A DNA stretch of 64,000 nt from Fervidibacillus halotolerans (GCF_026547205.1 NZ_CP106877.1:1700771-1764770), one strand, 5' to 3'; counted from the stretch's first letter, positions 8,706 to 17,784 are shown. Made by a program: numbers and translations. Notes: generated by a model from the sequence alone, not told the origin.

Positions 8706-9316
8706 CCATTTCCACCATCCCTAACCAATTCCTCTGTAAACCATCTCTTCAATTTTTGGATGGCTCGCCCCCGATGGCTGATTGTATTTTTTTCTTCGGG
8801 ATCTAATTCGGCAAAGGTTTTTCCTTTGTCTGGATAGTAAAAAATTGGATCATAACCGAACCCATTCGTCCCTCTCTTTGCAGTTAAAATGATACCATTG
8901 CAAACGCCTTCTACGGTAAATGTTTGTTCTTCCGGAATGGTCACTGCAATGGTACATCGAAACTGGGCTGTGCGATCTTCAAAGGGGACATCTTTCATTT
9001 CATGTAAAACCTTTTCAATATTGTCGTTATCATTTTTATTTTCTCCTGCATAACGGGCAGAATAAACTCCTGGTCTTCCATCTAGGGCATCAATGGTCAA
9101 TCCGGAATCATCGGCGATCACGGGTCTTTGCAACAATTTTGCAATCCCTTCTGCTTTTAAAATCGCATTTTCTCTAAAGGTTTTTCCCGTTTCCTCAATA
9201 TCCGGTGCATTCGGAAAATCAAGCAACGTTTTCACTTGAATGCCATATGGATCAAAAATTTTCTTAAACTCCTTCGCTTTTCCTGGGTTTTTCGTTGCAA
9301 TGATGATTTCTTTCAT
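8702..9316 (-). CDS. rdgB: dITP/XTP pyrophosphatase (RdgB/HAM1 family)
   Basis: Hydrolyses non-canonical purine nucleoside triphosphates (ITP, dITP, XTP) to monophosphates and keeps them out of DNA and RNA. Family signatures: ATKNPGKAKEF at the N terminus, ADDSGLTIDALDGRPGVYSARYAG in the middle, GTNGFGYDPIF and the C-terminal SHRGRAIQKL. The start is the ATG at 9316, preceded by GGGGGA; an in-frame start at 9340 adds eight residues without a site. It has 204 residues. It is in an rph-rdgB-phosphodiesterase cluster. Confidence 0.95.
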   Translation of the reverse strand: MKEIIIATKNPGKAKEFKKIFDPYGIQVKTLLDFPNAPDIEETGKTFRENAILKAEGIAKLLQRPVIADDSGLTIDALDGRPGVYSARYAGENKNDNDNIEKVLHEMKDVPFEDRTAQFRCTIAVTIPEEQTFTVEGVCNGIILTAKRGTNGFGYDPIFYYPDKGKTFAELDPEEKNTISHRGRAIQKLKRWFTEELVRDGGNG

Positions 9317-9393
9317 TTTTATTCCCCCGATCGTCACCATCTTAGCTTATCGATTTGGCAAATTTTAACCGTATATTTCGATGATCAGAAAAA

Positions 9394-10146
9394 TCAGGTC
9401 AAATGTTGACCGATTTTTTCCGCAATTGGTCCGAGTGCATCCCTTTGAATTTGAATTAATTGTTGGATGCCACTTTTCGCGAGTTCCAACAATTCCAATA
9501 ACTGTTCATGGGTAAAGGTCGATTGTTCACCTGTTCCTTGAATTTCCACAAATCGTTCAGAAGCAGTCATGACGACATTCATATCCACATTCGCTTGAGA
9601 ATCCTCAGAATAATTTAAATCGAGAATCGTTCCGTGTTCTTCCATAATGCCTACACTCGTTGCTGCTAAAAAGTCGGTAAGAGGAAATTTTTCCAACTTA
9701 TGTTCTTCGTAATGTTTATTCAGCGCCAATGCAAGGGCGACATATGCGGCAGTAATCGAGGCGGTTCTCGTTCCTCCATCCGCTTGAATCACATCGCAGT
9801 CGATCCAAATCGTTTTCTCACCGATGGAATTTAAATCTACAACCGCCCGTAATGACCGACCGATCAATCGTTGAATTTCCATCGTTCTTCCGGAAATTTT
9901 CCCTTTGGAAGATTCCCGTATATTTCGTTGCTCAGTGGCACGGGGCAACATGGCATATTCAGCTGTAATCCATCCTTTTCCCGAATTCCGCATAAAAGGG
10001 GGAACCTTGTCATCAATCGATGCGGTACAAATGATTTTCGTATCCCCTTGTTCAATAAACACTGAGCCTTCAGGATGCTTTAAATAGTCTGTAATAATGT
10101 GAACCGGTCTTAATTCATTTTCCTTTCTTCCATCAATTCGTGCCAA
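9394..10146 (-). CDS. rph: ribonuclease PH
   Basis: Phosphorolytic 3'-5' exoribonuclease that trims tRNA 3' ends. It shows [13 protein letters not shown], the [14 protein letters not shown] stretch with [24 protein letters not shown] with the phosphate-binding region, and [14 protein letters not shown]-like residues for metal binding. The start is a TTG at 10146: AAAGGAGTG ends 6 bases upstream, and the resulting MARIDGR fits the family; the GTG at 10155 is part of that ribosome binding site. It has 250 residues. It is followed 77 bases later by rdgB. Confidence 0.95.
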   Translation of the reverse strand: MARIDGRKENELRPVHIITDYLKHPEGSVFIEQGDTKIICTASIDDKVPPFMRNSGKGWITAEYAMLPRATEQRNIRESSKGKISGRTMEIQRLIGRSLRAVVDLNSIGEKTIWIDCDVIQADGGTRTASITAAYVALALALNKHYEEHKLEKFPLTDFLAATSVGIMEEHGTILDLNYSEDSQANVDMNVVMTASERFVEIQGTGEQSTFTHEQLLELLELAKSGIQQLIQIQRDALGPIAEKIGQHLT

Positions 10147-10181
10147 AAGTAACACTCCTTTATCACTTGTCCCCAGTAAAA

Positions 10182-10224
10182 ATATAAAAAATGAATAAGA
10201 GGCGGCTTACTGCCCACCCCTCTT
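10182..10224 (-). terminator. imperfect hairpin with T-run between gerM and rph
   Basis: AAGAGG...GCC pairs with GGC...CCTCTT (with an asymmetric internal loop), followed by ATTCATTTTTT on the minus strand. It may partly terminate gerM transcription and set a lower level for rph. Confidence 0.4.
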
Positions 10225-10255
10225 CCAACAGTATTAGTATATCAAATTTTCATCG

Positions 10256-11302
10256 TTAAAAACTACTGGCGTTTACAATTTTCGGACGAGAAACCGGTAA
10301 TGTCAGTGGTTCTCCCTCCTGAGTGACAAGATTCGTCTCTCCCTTTACTTGGACGGACACACTTTCGATCCCTTCTTCTTCTGTTAAGGATAAAACGATC
10401 GTATCCAAAACGGGGCTTGTAATTAATTTTTTATCGTAACTTCCTAAAATATTTTCGTTAAAATTCACTGTCACAACGCCGTCATTCATTATTGGATCTT
10501 CCAGCAATTGCACATCCGGCATTAATAAGGTAAATAGTTCCGATTTCATATCCGGTCCTTTAATCAATTCTTCGATAATCGCCCTTGCCTTATCTTCCCT
10601 TTTATTGCTAATCCTTTTCGTAACGGGAACATAATAATAATTTTCATCCGTCTGGGCGACGTAATAAACCGTTATCGGATACGTATTCGTCACATCCACT
10701 ACCGGTTCATTTTGAAAATTGATTCCACTCTTCCTAGATAGTAATGGTTGAATCGGTGTTTTATTTACAGGCATTTCTGTTATCTCCGTACCATTGATTT
10801 GAAGCTTTACTGCATCGACCGTTTCAAACTGCGTCATCGTCCATGTCACCGATTGGAGAATTCTCAGTTCATCCTCTGGTGCATACTCTTTAAATTCCTT
10901 GGAAAAATCGATTGTAGCGATTCCATCTTTTATGTCGATGGACATTTCTGTGCCCGCAGGTAAAACGGCCCGAAAATCATCCGGTAATAAATTGGTAATT
11001 GGTCCACCTTCCACTAAATATTCCAACGCTTGCTTTGCCACACTTTCCGTGATCGGCAGTGAAAAGGTTTTCGGAACAACATAACCGTTTTTATCGATTA
11101 AATAGAGCTCAGTTTGTACGGAAGTTGATTGTTCACTTTCATTTTCCTCCAATTGACCCTCATTTTCTTCTAAACCAATTTCTTCCTCATAGTTCACCGT
11201 CTCAGGCGGATCTATCTCTTCCTTGCCACTTAATCCAAAGCAACCACTTAAAATAAGCGGGAACAAAAGGAAGACAAATAAAATCCACGTCCACTTCCTC
11301 AC
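10256..11302 (-). CDS. gerM: spore germination lipoprotein GerM
   Basis: 348-residue lipoprotein with a signal peptide and lipobox LSGC (Cys21), then an acidic linker rich in E and N (about 25-60), then two tandem GerMN domains (about 65-190 and 205-330). Each GerMN domain has the pattern V-x-Q-A-L/R-I-x-E-L followed by a predicted beta-rich fold. GerM of B. subtilis is made in the mother cell and is needed for normal sporulation and germination. It lies between racE and rph as in B. subtilis. The 224-base gap upstream (11303-11526) contains a CATATAGTA resembling a sigma-E/K -10 (CATAnnnTA), but no matching -35 was found. Confidence 0.93.
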   Translation of the reverse strand: MRKWTWILFVFLLFPLILSGCFGLSGKEEIDPPETVNYEEEIGLEENEGQLEENESEQSTSVQTELYLIDKNGYVVPKTFSLPITESVAKQALEYLVEGGPITNLLPDDFRAVLPAGTEMSIDIKDGIATIDFSKEFKEYAPEDELRILQSVTWTMTQFETVDAVKLQINGTEITEMPVNKTPIQPLLSRKSGINFQNEPVVDVTNTYPITVYYVAQTDENYYYVPVTKRISNKREDKARAIIEELIKGPDMKSELFTLLMPDVQLLEDPIMNDGVVTVNFNENILGSYDKKLITSPVLDTIVLSLTEEEGIESVSVQVKGETNLVTQEGEPLTLPVSRPKIVNASSF

Positions 11303-11526
11303 CGTTACTCCCTCCCCGTCAGTCTGTACTACTATATGTATACGAGCCTACGGGGAAAATAGACCGTACGAAGAAAAAAAATTGGACAACTAGAGGAACA
11401 AAAAAGTAAGCATATCGTATGTACAAATGGTTGATCCACCATTTTCAATATGTCACATAACAACCTTTTATGACCGATACCCGTAAATATTAATTATCCT
11501 TAACTCAATGTTAAATCCATACACTA

Positions 11527-12372
11527 TTATTTTGAAGAAACCTCTCGATTTACTTGAACATTTGATAAGTTAATCGATTGAACGTCGATATTCTCTAAAC
11601 ATAACCAACTTCTCGCTATTTCTTTAAAACTTGATACACAACCGGTTGTAAAAAAACGATATTTGGGCTTTATATTTGTATCATTTAACGATTTCGTATG
11701 ATCTAGAATAACGCTTGCTTCTCGAGCCGTCTCCTCTCCAGAGCTAATAATTTGTACATCATCCCCTAAATAATCACGGATTAACGGTTCTAATAGCGGA
11801 TAATGGGTACAACCTAAAATTAATGTATCAATATCCTTCTTTTTTAATGGTGCCAACGAATTTTCGACGGTTTTTTCTGCAATCGGTCCAGACCATTGTC
11901 CACTTTCCACTAGAGGGACGAACTCCGGACAAGCGAGCCCGTAAACGATTGTACGTTTTTGAATCGATTGCAAGGCGGTTTCATACGCTTTACTCCCAAT
12001 CGTCACTTCTGTTCCGATGACACCGATTCGATTTTTACTCGTCCCTTTAATCGCTGCTCTCGCTCCCGGATGGACGACACCTAAAACGGGTATAGAGAGT
12101 TTTTTGCGAAGATGTTGAAGGGCTACGGCAGTGGCCGTGTTACAAGCAATAATTAACATTTTTATTTGAAACCGTTCTAAATATTTTGTCATTTCTATCG
12201 TAAATTTCATTATTTCTTCCTTCGGTCTCGAACCATACGGACAGCGGGCCGTATCACCGATATAAACGATCGATTCATTTGGTAATTGTCGGATAATTTC
12301 TTTAACTACTGTCAAACCGCCGACGCCTGAATCGATGATACCAATTGGATTTTGTTTCAAAGATCTCTTCAA
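11527..12372 (-). CDS. racE: glutamate racemase
   Basis: Converts L- to D-glutamate for peptidoglycan. Family motifs: IGIIDSGVGGLTV near residue 12, GDTARCPYG, the catalytic cysteine Cys77 in ACNTATA, and the second catalytic cysteine Cys188 in LGCTHYPLL. It has 281 residues. The ORF begins at a TTG that overlaps the ysmB stop (TTGA), indicating translational coupling. A second TTG four codons later is an alternative; neither has an ideal ribosome binding site. The neighbourhood ysmB-racE-gerM is conserved. Confidence 0.94.
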   Translation of the reverse strand: MKRSLKQNPIGIIDSGVGGLTVVKEIIRQLPNESIVYIGDTARCPYGSRPKEEIMKFTIEMTKYLERFQIKMLIIACNTATAVALQHLRKKLSIPVLGVVHPGARAAIKGTSKNRIGVIGTEVTIGSKAYETALQSIQKRTIVYGLACPEFVPLVESGQWSGPIAEKTVENSLAPLKKKDIDTLILGCTHYPLLEPLIRDYLGDDVQIISSGEETAREASVILDHTKSLNDTNIKPKYRFFTTGCVSSFKEIARSWLCLENIDVQSINLSNVQVNREVSSK

Positions 12373-12824
12373 CCTTTCATATTTTCGTGTAATTTCTTTA
12401 AATTTTTCTGTAAAACGACGATTTCTTCAGCGGAAAAATTCTCTAATATTTCCTGTAAGTACACCTGTCTTTTTTTTATAACTTCGTCAATCACTCGTAC
12501 CCCTTCTTCTAATAAATGTACCCGAACAACCCGGCGATCCTTTTCCCCTTTTACCCGTTTCACCAATTGATTTTTTTCCATTCGGTCGATCAAGTCCGTC
12601 GTCGTACTGAACGCTAAATACATTTTTTGAGAGAGCTCGCCGATTGTCATATCTCCTTCTTCAAACAACCATTGGAGAGCGACAAATTGGGGTGGGGTTA
12701 TCGTATAATTACTTAATATCTCCCGCCCTTTTTGTTTAATGATTCCTGCAATATATCGTAGATCCCTTTCAATTTCCGCCACGATTTCCATTTCTTTGTT
12801 TTTTTCCTTTTCGATATCCACCAA
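12369..12824 (-). CDS. MarR-family transcriptional regulator (YsmB-like)
   Basis: 151-residue winged-helix regulator. The recognition helix region reads MTIGELSQKMYLAFSTTTDLIDRMEKNQLV, followed by the wing GEKDRRVVRVHL with its D-x-R signature. The GTG start has a strong GGAGG site 7 bases upstream. It overlaps racE and is therefore likely co-transcribed with it. Ligand and targets are unknown; it is the orthologue by position of B. subtilis ysmB. Confidence 0.88.
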   Translation of the reverse strand: MVDIEKEKNKEMEIVAEIERDLRYIAGIIKQKGREILSNYTITPPQFVALQWLFEEGDMTIGELSQKMYLAFSTTTDLIDRMEKNQLVKRVKGEKDRRVVRVHLLEEGVRVIDEVIKKRQVYLQEILENFSAEEIVVLQKNLKKLHENMKG

Positions 12825-12968
12825 AAAGCCTCCTATATTAGAAAAATAAATCGTTCAACAGAAAACGGATTACATCAAAAAATGTCTATAATTTATTTTC
12901 TACTGTTTTTTTAAAAATTTCAAGGATTATATTTTTCTGGACTGTTTACGATTCAATTCATTTGGATA

Positions 12969-13006
12969 GAAAAACCGGCTCCCCCAAAAGAGGTAAGCCG
13001 GTTTTT
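12969..13006 (-). terminator. terminator after gerE
   Basis: AAACCGGCT and AGCCGGTTT form a strong stem flanked by A/T runs, starting directly at the gerE stop. It could act in both directions. Confidence 0.9.
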
Positions 13007-13231
13007 TTAAAGCTTTAACTCCCCCATGCGGAGAAGTTCGACGACAGCCTGTGAACGCCCCTTTACTCCAAGCTTTTGCATGGCATTTGAAATATGGTTT
13101 CGAACTGTTTTTTCGCTAATAAATAATTCCTGAGCGATTTCCTTCGTCGTTTTATCTTGGACGAGCAGTTCGAATACTTCCCTTTCTCTTTTCGTCAATA
13201 ACGGCTTATAATTGAATTCATTCTCTTTCAA
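13007..13231 (-). CDS. gerE: spore coat transcription regulator GerE
   Basis: 74-residue protein that consists almost only of a LuxR-type helix-turn-helix: [34 protein letters not shown] and [17 protein letters not shown]. GerE acts in the late mother cell with sigma-K to switch on late coat genes. The start is TTG, with AAGGAGGG 9 bases upstream. A sigma-K-type promoter is visible upstream. Length and sequence match the family. Confidence 0.97.
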   Translation of the reverse strand: MKENEFNYKPLLTKREREVFELLVQDKTTKEIAQELFISEKTVRNHISNAMQKLGVKGRSQAVVELLRMGELKL

Positions 13232-13294
13232 ATACGCGAACCCTCCTTGCCTTCGCCAGCTAGAAAACGCGGGGATGGGTATGAATCGTCACCA

Positions 13295-13323
13295 TATCAT
13301 ATGTGAATATGAAGGGGAGAGTG
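13295..13323 (-). promoter_or_regulatory. candidate sigma-K promoter of gerE
   Basis: CATATGATA (13295-13303) fits the sigma-K -10 consensus CATAnnnTA exactly, and CAC (13321-13323) supplies the AC of the -35 with a 17-base spacer. gerE is known to be sigma-K dependent in B. subtilis. Confidence 0.65.
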
Positions 13324-13380
13324 ACTGCTATGTTCACCATTCAAAAGAAATAGGCAAAAAACGGGATGATGCCTTGCCTG

Positions 13381-13407
13381 AAAAGAAAAAACCCTTTCAA
13401 AGGGTGA
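13381..13407 (-). terminator. short terminator downstream of the thioesterase gene
   Basis: ACCCTTT/AAAGGGT, a small palindromic stem, is followed by TTTTTTCTTTT on the minus strand. The remaining part of the gap 13408-13630 contains no supported gene; only an 8-codon ORF with an AGGGGAG site starts at about 13526 on the plus strand. Confidence 0.5.
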
Positions 13408-13630
13408 CATTCGACCTAATATAAAGGTGGGAGGAGTTCCTTTCAGTCGTTTGGACAAATATGAATGATCATCGTTTCAATGGTGGAATAACAAAGCTAA
13501 AAATAAGATGATTAAGGGGAGAACGATGTGGCTGAATTGTTTACCATAAATTGGTACATAATATCTTTTCATTTTATCGCATATATTCACCTTTTCTTTC
13601 CTTAACATTTAAACAGAATCGATGATCCGT

Positions 13631-14113
13631 TTACGATTTGAAAGTTGGTTCTCCTTCTGATTCAAACTGTTTTAATAACATATCTTTCATACCTTGTTTC
13701 CACGGTTCGGGCCTGCCGGTTTGCCTGTTCACTTGTACGATTCTTCCCCGACCGGTAAAACAAAGGGTTCCGTCCCCTTTTTTCCCCATATAATGAAGAT
13801 CCACGGATGATCGTCCGATTTCGTTTACTTTTACATAAACATGAATTCGATCATCGAAATACATTTGTGCCAAAAAATCGCACTGTAGATCGGCAACCAC
13901 TGGAATCGTCTCATTATCCGGATCGTTCCAATATTCCATGAAACCAAGATATTTTAAGTATTCAATTCGTGCATATTCAAAATAGGTAAAGGGGACGGTG
14001 TTGTTAACATGGCCATACATATCCGTTTCATTAAATCGGACTTGAATCGGGCATGAAAATTCAAATTCCTTTTCCCATTTTTTAAAATCGGAAATGTAAG
14101 CTATTTTTTTCAT
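13631..14113 (-). CDS. 4HBT-family acyl-CoA thioesterase (YsmA-like)
   Basis: 160-residue hotdog-fold protein. The N-terminal half carries VRFNETDMYGHVNNTVPFTYFEYARIEYL, the classic 4-hydroxybenzoyl-CoA thioesterase segment with the active-site Asp in ETDMYGHVNN. The substrate is not known; the family hydrolyses acyl-CoA. The ATG has an AGGAGGG site. It lies between sdhB and gerE as ysmA does in B. subtilis. Unusually, a FadR-type operator lies just upstream, which suggests an acyl-CoA linked role. Confidence 0.88.
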   Translation of the reverse strand: MKKIAYISDFKKWEKEFEFSCPIQVRFNETDMYGHVNNTVPFTYFEYARIEYLKYLGFMEYWNDPDNETIPVVADLQCDFLAQMYFDDRIHVYVKVNEIGRSSVDLHYMGKKGDGTLCFTGRGRIVQVNRQTGRPEPWKQGMKDMLLKQFESEGEPTFKS

Positions 14114-14130
14114 CGAAGCCCTCCTGTTTA

Positions 14131-14148
14131 TGAATGACTATTCATTCG
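14131..14148. promoter_or_regulatory. FadR-type operator upstream of the thioesterase gene
   Basis: TGAATGACTATTCATTCG matches the B. subtilis FadR consensus TGAATGAMTANTCATTCA at 17 of 18 positions. It is 17 bases upstream of the thioesterase ATG and downstream of the sdhB terminator-like hairpin. No clear -10/-35 pair is visible next to it, so it could block read-through from sdhCAB or a cryptic promoter. Confidence 0.7.
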
Positions 14149-14166
14149 TTTTTCTTTGAAAAGTGA

Positions 14167-14197
14167 GCCGGTCCAAAATACGAACCTTTGGACCAGC
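14167..14197 (-). terminator. hairpin after sdhB
   Basis: GCTGGTCCAAA pairs with TTTGGACCGGC. The following sequence (TCACTTTTC) is only moderately T-rich, so termination may be partial. Confidence 0.55.
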
Positions 14198-14226
14198 TTC
14201 ATAACCTCTGCCATTCAATTGTCTTA

Positions 14227-14991
14227 TTATGAATAATCACTTCCGAAGAAATTGCGGAACATTTGAACGGTTACTTCTCTGTTCAAAGCTGCGATCGATG
14301 TCGTTAAAGGAATTCCCTTCGGACAAGCTTGAACGCAGTTTTGTGAATTTCCGCAATTGGTGATACCACCTTCACCCATAATGGCATTTAATCGTTCGGA
14401 TTTGTGCATCGCACCTGTCGGATGGGTATTAAATAACCGGACTTGGGATAAAGGTGCAGGACCGATAAAGTTCGATTTGGAATTCACATTCGGACAAGCT
14501 TCCAAACATACACCACATGTCATACATTTGGACAATTCATATGCCCATTGACGTTTCGACTCCGGCATACGCGGACCAGGTCCGAGGTTATGTGTTCCAT
14601 CAATCGGAATCCATGCTTTCACCTTTTTCAATGAGTCAAACATCCGACTCCGATCTACGATCAAATCGCGAACAATAGGAAAAGTTCGCATCGGTTCAAG
14701 GGTGATCGGGTGATCGAGCTTGTCGATAATCGCCGTACATGCCTGTCTCGGTTTCCCGTTGATAACCATTGAACAGGCTCCACAAACTTCTTCCAAACAG
14801 TTCATTTCCCAAACGACAGGAGTTGTTTTTTTCCCGTCGGCTGTAACCGGATTTCTTTGAATTTCCATCAATGCAGAAATAACATTCATATTCGGACGAT
14901 AAGGTATTTTAAAGGTTTCCTTGTACGGTTCGGAATCCGGACCATCTTGCCTAGTGATGATTAAAGTTACTGTTTTTGCTTGTTCTTCCAT
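14227..14991 (-). CDS. sdhB: succinate dehydrogenase iron-sulfur subunit
   Basis: 254-residue electron-transfer subunit of complex II. Cluster ligands are all visible: [2Fe-2S] Cys65, 70, 73, 85; a CxxCxxCxxxC group Cys156, 159, 162, 166 for the [4Fe-4S] cluster (with a shared last cysteine); and Cys213, 219, 223 completing the [3Fe-4S]/[4Fe-4S] set. Passes electrons from SdhA to the SdhC haems and menaquinone. The start follows the sdhA stop by 20 bases with an AAGGGAG site. It is the last gene of sdhCAB. Confidence 0.97.
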   Translation of the reverse strand: MEEQAKTVTLIITRQDGPDSEPYKETFKIPYRPNMNVISALMEIQRNPVTADGKKTTPVVWEMNCLEEVCGACSMVINGKPRQACTAIIDKLDHPITLEPMRTFPIVRDLIVDRSRMFDSLKKVKAWIPIDGTHNLGPGPRMPESKRQWAYELSKCMTCGVCLEACPNVNSKSNFIGPAPLSQVRLFNTHPTGAMHKSERLNAIMGEGGITNCGNSQNCVQACPKGIPLTTSIAALNREVTVQMFRNFFGSDYS

Positions 14992-15011
14992 GATCTCCCT
15001 TTTCTCCCCTT

Positions 15012-16763
15012 TCAGTGTTTTTTCGTATAATCCCGTTTTCTCGGTTTAATTAAGGAAATATCCACGTCTTCATAATGGATTTTTGGTGGCTCTTGTGCTC
15101 CGACGAATTTTGCCATCGTTGTTTTTAACCATTCTTCGTCGTTTCGTTCTGGGAATTCCGGTTTATAATGGGCTCCACGAGATTCATTTCGATTGTAAGC
15201 ACCTAATGTAATAACCCGAGCTAATTGGAACATATTTGCCAGTTGTCTCGTGAACATTGCACCTTGGTTGCTCCAACGGGAAGTGTCGTTAATATTAATA
15301 TTTTTATAGCGTTCCATTAACTCTTGAATCTTTTCATCCGTTTTTAATAACCGATCATTGTAGCGAACGACTGTTACATTATCCGTCATCCATTGTCCGA
15401 GTTCTTTATGAAGGAGATATGCATTTTCAGTTCCATCCATTGCCAAAATTTGGGCCCACTTTTCCTCTTCTTTTTTCAAATAGGAATCATACAAAGAAGA
15501 AGGCATTGCATCAGAACTTTTTTCCAATCCGTTAATGTATTCAACTGCTTTTGGCCCTGCGACCATACCACCGTAGACAGCGGACAGTAACGAGTTCGCT
15601 CCTAGACGGTTAGCACCGTGTTGAGAGTAATCCACTTCACCGGCTGCAAATAGACCAGGAATGTTCGTCATTTGATCATAGTCAACCCAAAGGCCACCCA
15701 TGGAATAATGAACAGCTGGGAAGATTTTCATTGGCACTTTTCTCGGATCTTCACCCATGAACTTTTCATAAATTTCAATAATTCCACCGAGTTTGACGTC
15801 CAATTCTTTCGGATCTTTATGGGACAAGTCTAAATAGACCATATTTTCTCCGTTAATTCCTAATTTTAAGTCGACGCATACATGGAAAATTTCCCGCGTT
15901 GCAATATCCCGGGGCACTAAGTTTCCGTACAACGGATATTTTTCTTCTAAGAAGTACCATGGTTTTCCATCTTTATACGTCCAAACCCGTCCACCTTCTC
16001 CCCGTGCTGATTCACTCATAAGACGGAGTTTATCATCCCCAGGAATGGCCGTCGGATGGATTTGAATAAATTCGCCATTTGCATAATATGCACCTTGTTG
16101 GTAAACGATGGAAGCTGCTGACCCGGTATTAATGATGGAGTTCGTCGACTTACCGAAGATAATTCCCGGTCCTCCTGTCGCCATAATCACCGCATCGGAA
16201 CGGAAAGTTTTAATTTCCATCGATTTTAAATCTTGGGCGACAATTCCTCGAGTAATCCCCTCATCATCCAAAACGACGCCTAAAAATTCCCATCCTTCAT
16301 ATTTTTTCACCATGCCCGCCACTTCATGTCGACGGACTTGTTCATCTAAAGCATATAATAGTTGTTGTCCCGTAGTCGCTCCCGCATATGCGGTACGGTG
16401 ATACAACGTTCCTCCAAAACGTCGGAAATCCAATAATCCTTCTGGAGTACGATTAAACATAACACCCATTCGATCGAACATATGGATGATTCCCGGTGCC
16501 GCTTCAGCCATCGCCTTAACAGGAGGCTGGTTCGCCAAAAAGTCACCGCCGTAAATCGTATCATCGAAATGTTGCCACGGGGAATCGCCTTCACCCTTCG
16601 TATTCACTGCCCCATTAATTCCACCTTGGGCACAAACAGAGTGAGAACGTTTGACAGGAACTAAGGAAAACAGTTCCACTGGTACACCCGCTTCTGCTAT
16701 CTTAACCGTTGCCATTAATCCGGCCAATCCACCGCCGACAACGATAATTTTCCCTTTATTCAT
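15012..16763 (-). CDS. sdhA: succinate dehydrogenase flavoprotein subunit
   Basis: 583-residue catalytic subunit that oxidises succinate to fumarate. The FAD dinucleotide-binding motif is VVGGGLAGL (8-16). His41 in RSHSVCAQGG is the covalent FAD attachment site. The substrate-binding segment HPTAIPG and the catalytic-arginine region SARGEGGRVW follow, and the C-terminal capping region contains NRNESRGAHYKPEFPERNDEEW. It has normal length for Bacillus. It is the middle gene of sdhCAB. Confidence 0.98.
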   Translation of the reverse strand: MNKGKIIVVGGGLAGLMATVKIAEAGVPVELFSLVPVKRSHSVCAQGGINGAVNTKGEGDSPWQHFDDTIYGGDFLANQPPVKAMAEAAPGIIHMFDRMGVMFNRTPEGLLDFRRFGGTLYHRTAYAGATTGQQLLYALDEQVRRHEVAGMVKKYEGWEFLGVVLDDEGITRGIVAQDLKSMEIKTFRSDAVIMATGGPGIIFGKSTNSIINTGSAASIVYQQGAYYANGEFIQIHPTAIPGDDKLRLMSESARGEGGRVWTYKDGKPWYFLEEKYPLYGNLVPRDIATREIFHVCVDLKLGINGENMVYLDLSHKDPKELDVKLGGIIEIYEKFMGEDPRKVPMKIFPAVHYSMGGLWVDYDQMTNIPGLFAAGEVDYSQHGANRLGANSLLSAVYGGMVAGPKAVEYINGLEKSSDAMPSSLYDSYLKKEEEKWAQILAMDGTENAYLLHKELGQWMTDNVTVVRYNDRLLKTDEKIQELMERYKNININDTSRWSNQGAMFTRQLANMFQLARVITLGAYNRNESRGAHYKPEFPERNDEEWLKTTMAKFVGAQEPPKIHYEDVDISLIKPRKRDYTKKH

Positions 16764-16871
16764 ATTTGTGGCTCACTCCTTAAATCATTTTTTTGGAATT
16801 GTCCTTGATGAAGACAAAGTAATTTCAATTTAACAGATACTTAAATCAACCGTATTTTCTGATTTTTTTCC

Positions 16872-17483
16872 TTATACAAAGGCTAATAAAGCTCTAACAC
16901 CAATGAAAGATAAGCCCACAAATACTAACAGCGACAAATATGTAAACACCCTTTGAGAACGGGGTGAAACTGTCAATCCCCAGCTAACAAAGAAGGACCA
17001 AAGTCCGTTTGAAAAGTGAAATGTCGCCGAAAGAACACCGACAATGTAAAAGGCCAACATATATGGATTCGATAAAATATTTTCCATCATTTGGAAATTA
17101 ACCGGTACATCGTAAAATAAGTTCGCTAATCTCGTTTCCCAAACATGCCATGAAATAAAAATAATCAAGAAAATACCAGTGAATCTTTGCAATACAAACA
17201 TCCAGTTCCGGAATGTTCCATACATACGGAGGTTATTTTTTGCTGTAAAAGCGATATAAACTCCGTAAATAGCATGATAAACGAGAGGAAGAAAAATAAT
17301 AAAAATTTCTAAGAAATATCGAAAAGGCAATTGTTCCATAAAGCCAGCTGCTGCATTGAACGCCTCTTCGCCCCTCGTTGCAAAATGGTTAACGAATAAA
17401 TGTTGTGATAAGAATACCCCTACAGGAATGACACCTAACAACGAGTGCAGTTTTCGATTAAAAAACTCGTGATTCTCTGCCAA
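16872..17483 (-). CDS. sdhC: succinate dehydrogenase cytochrome b558 membrane subunit
   Basis: 203-residue integral membrane anchor with five hydrophobic segments, of the Bacillus di-haem type. Candidate haem ligands are His13, His28, His70 (PLVYHAIYG), His113 (SWHVWE) and His155 (ATFHFSNG), the positions conserved in B. subtilis SdhC. It reduces menaquinone. The start is a TTG, with GGGGGT 9 bases upstream. First gene of sdhCAB, with its own promoter; sdhA follows after 108 bases. Confidence 0.96.
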   Translation of the reverse strand: MAENHEFFNRKLHSLLGVIPVGVFLSQHLFVNHFATRGEEAFNAAAGFMEQLPFRYFLEIFIIFLPLVYHAIYGVYIAFTAKNNLRMYGTFRNWMFVLQRFTGIFLIIFISWHVWETRLANLFYDVPVNFQMMENILSNPYMLAFYIVGVLSATFHFSNGLWSFFVSWGLTVSPRSQRVFTYLSLLVFVGLSFIGVRALLAFV

Positions 17484-17559
17484 CTTTAAAGTACCCCCTC
17501 ATTCTTAAAAAATAATAAACAAAAAAATTTTAAAACTATAACATTTCTGTGACATATAC

Positions 17560-17588
17560 ATTTTACTCCTTTCTTTCATAGGCGTCAA
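17560..17588 (-). promoter_or_regulatory. sdhCAB promoter
   Basis: TTGACG (17583-17588), 17-base spacer, TAAAAT (17560-17565), 77 bases before the sdhC TTG. Confidence 0.85.
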
Positions 17589-17752
17589 GAAAACGGATAC
17601 ACCTTTAGGAATTATCTAAAAATATTTAAAAGAACATTTCAATTGTTTAAAATTCGATTATTTGATTTTCCCTATGTTTTCCTATCCTTCATGATATATT
17701 AAAATAATTTTTACTATCGATAAAAATCGTAAATATTTCAAGGAAAATTGAT

Positions 17753-17758
17753 TATAAT
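17753..17758 (+). promoter_or_regulatory. candidate yslB -10 element
   Basis: TATAAT with no good -35 at 17 bases; 26 bases before the yslB GTG. The sdhC-yslB gap 17484-17784 otherwise holds the divergent sdh promoter. Confidence 0.45.
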
Positions 17759-17784
17759 AGATTTATAGTAAAGGGGGTAAATTT

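Noticed and set aside
11340-11360. sigma-E/K promoter for gerM
   Set aside because: The CATATAGTA -10 is good, but nothing at the right distance fits a -35, so it was not listed as a promoter.
13212-13424. 70-codon plus-strand ORF upstream of gerE
   Set aside because: It overlaps the gerE start, its ribosome binding site and the sigma-K promoter, has no ribosome binding site of its own, and shows no recognisable protein pattern.
13526-13549. 8-codon plus-strand ORF with an AGGGGAG site
   Set aside because: Too short to support, and the promoter context is unclear.
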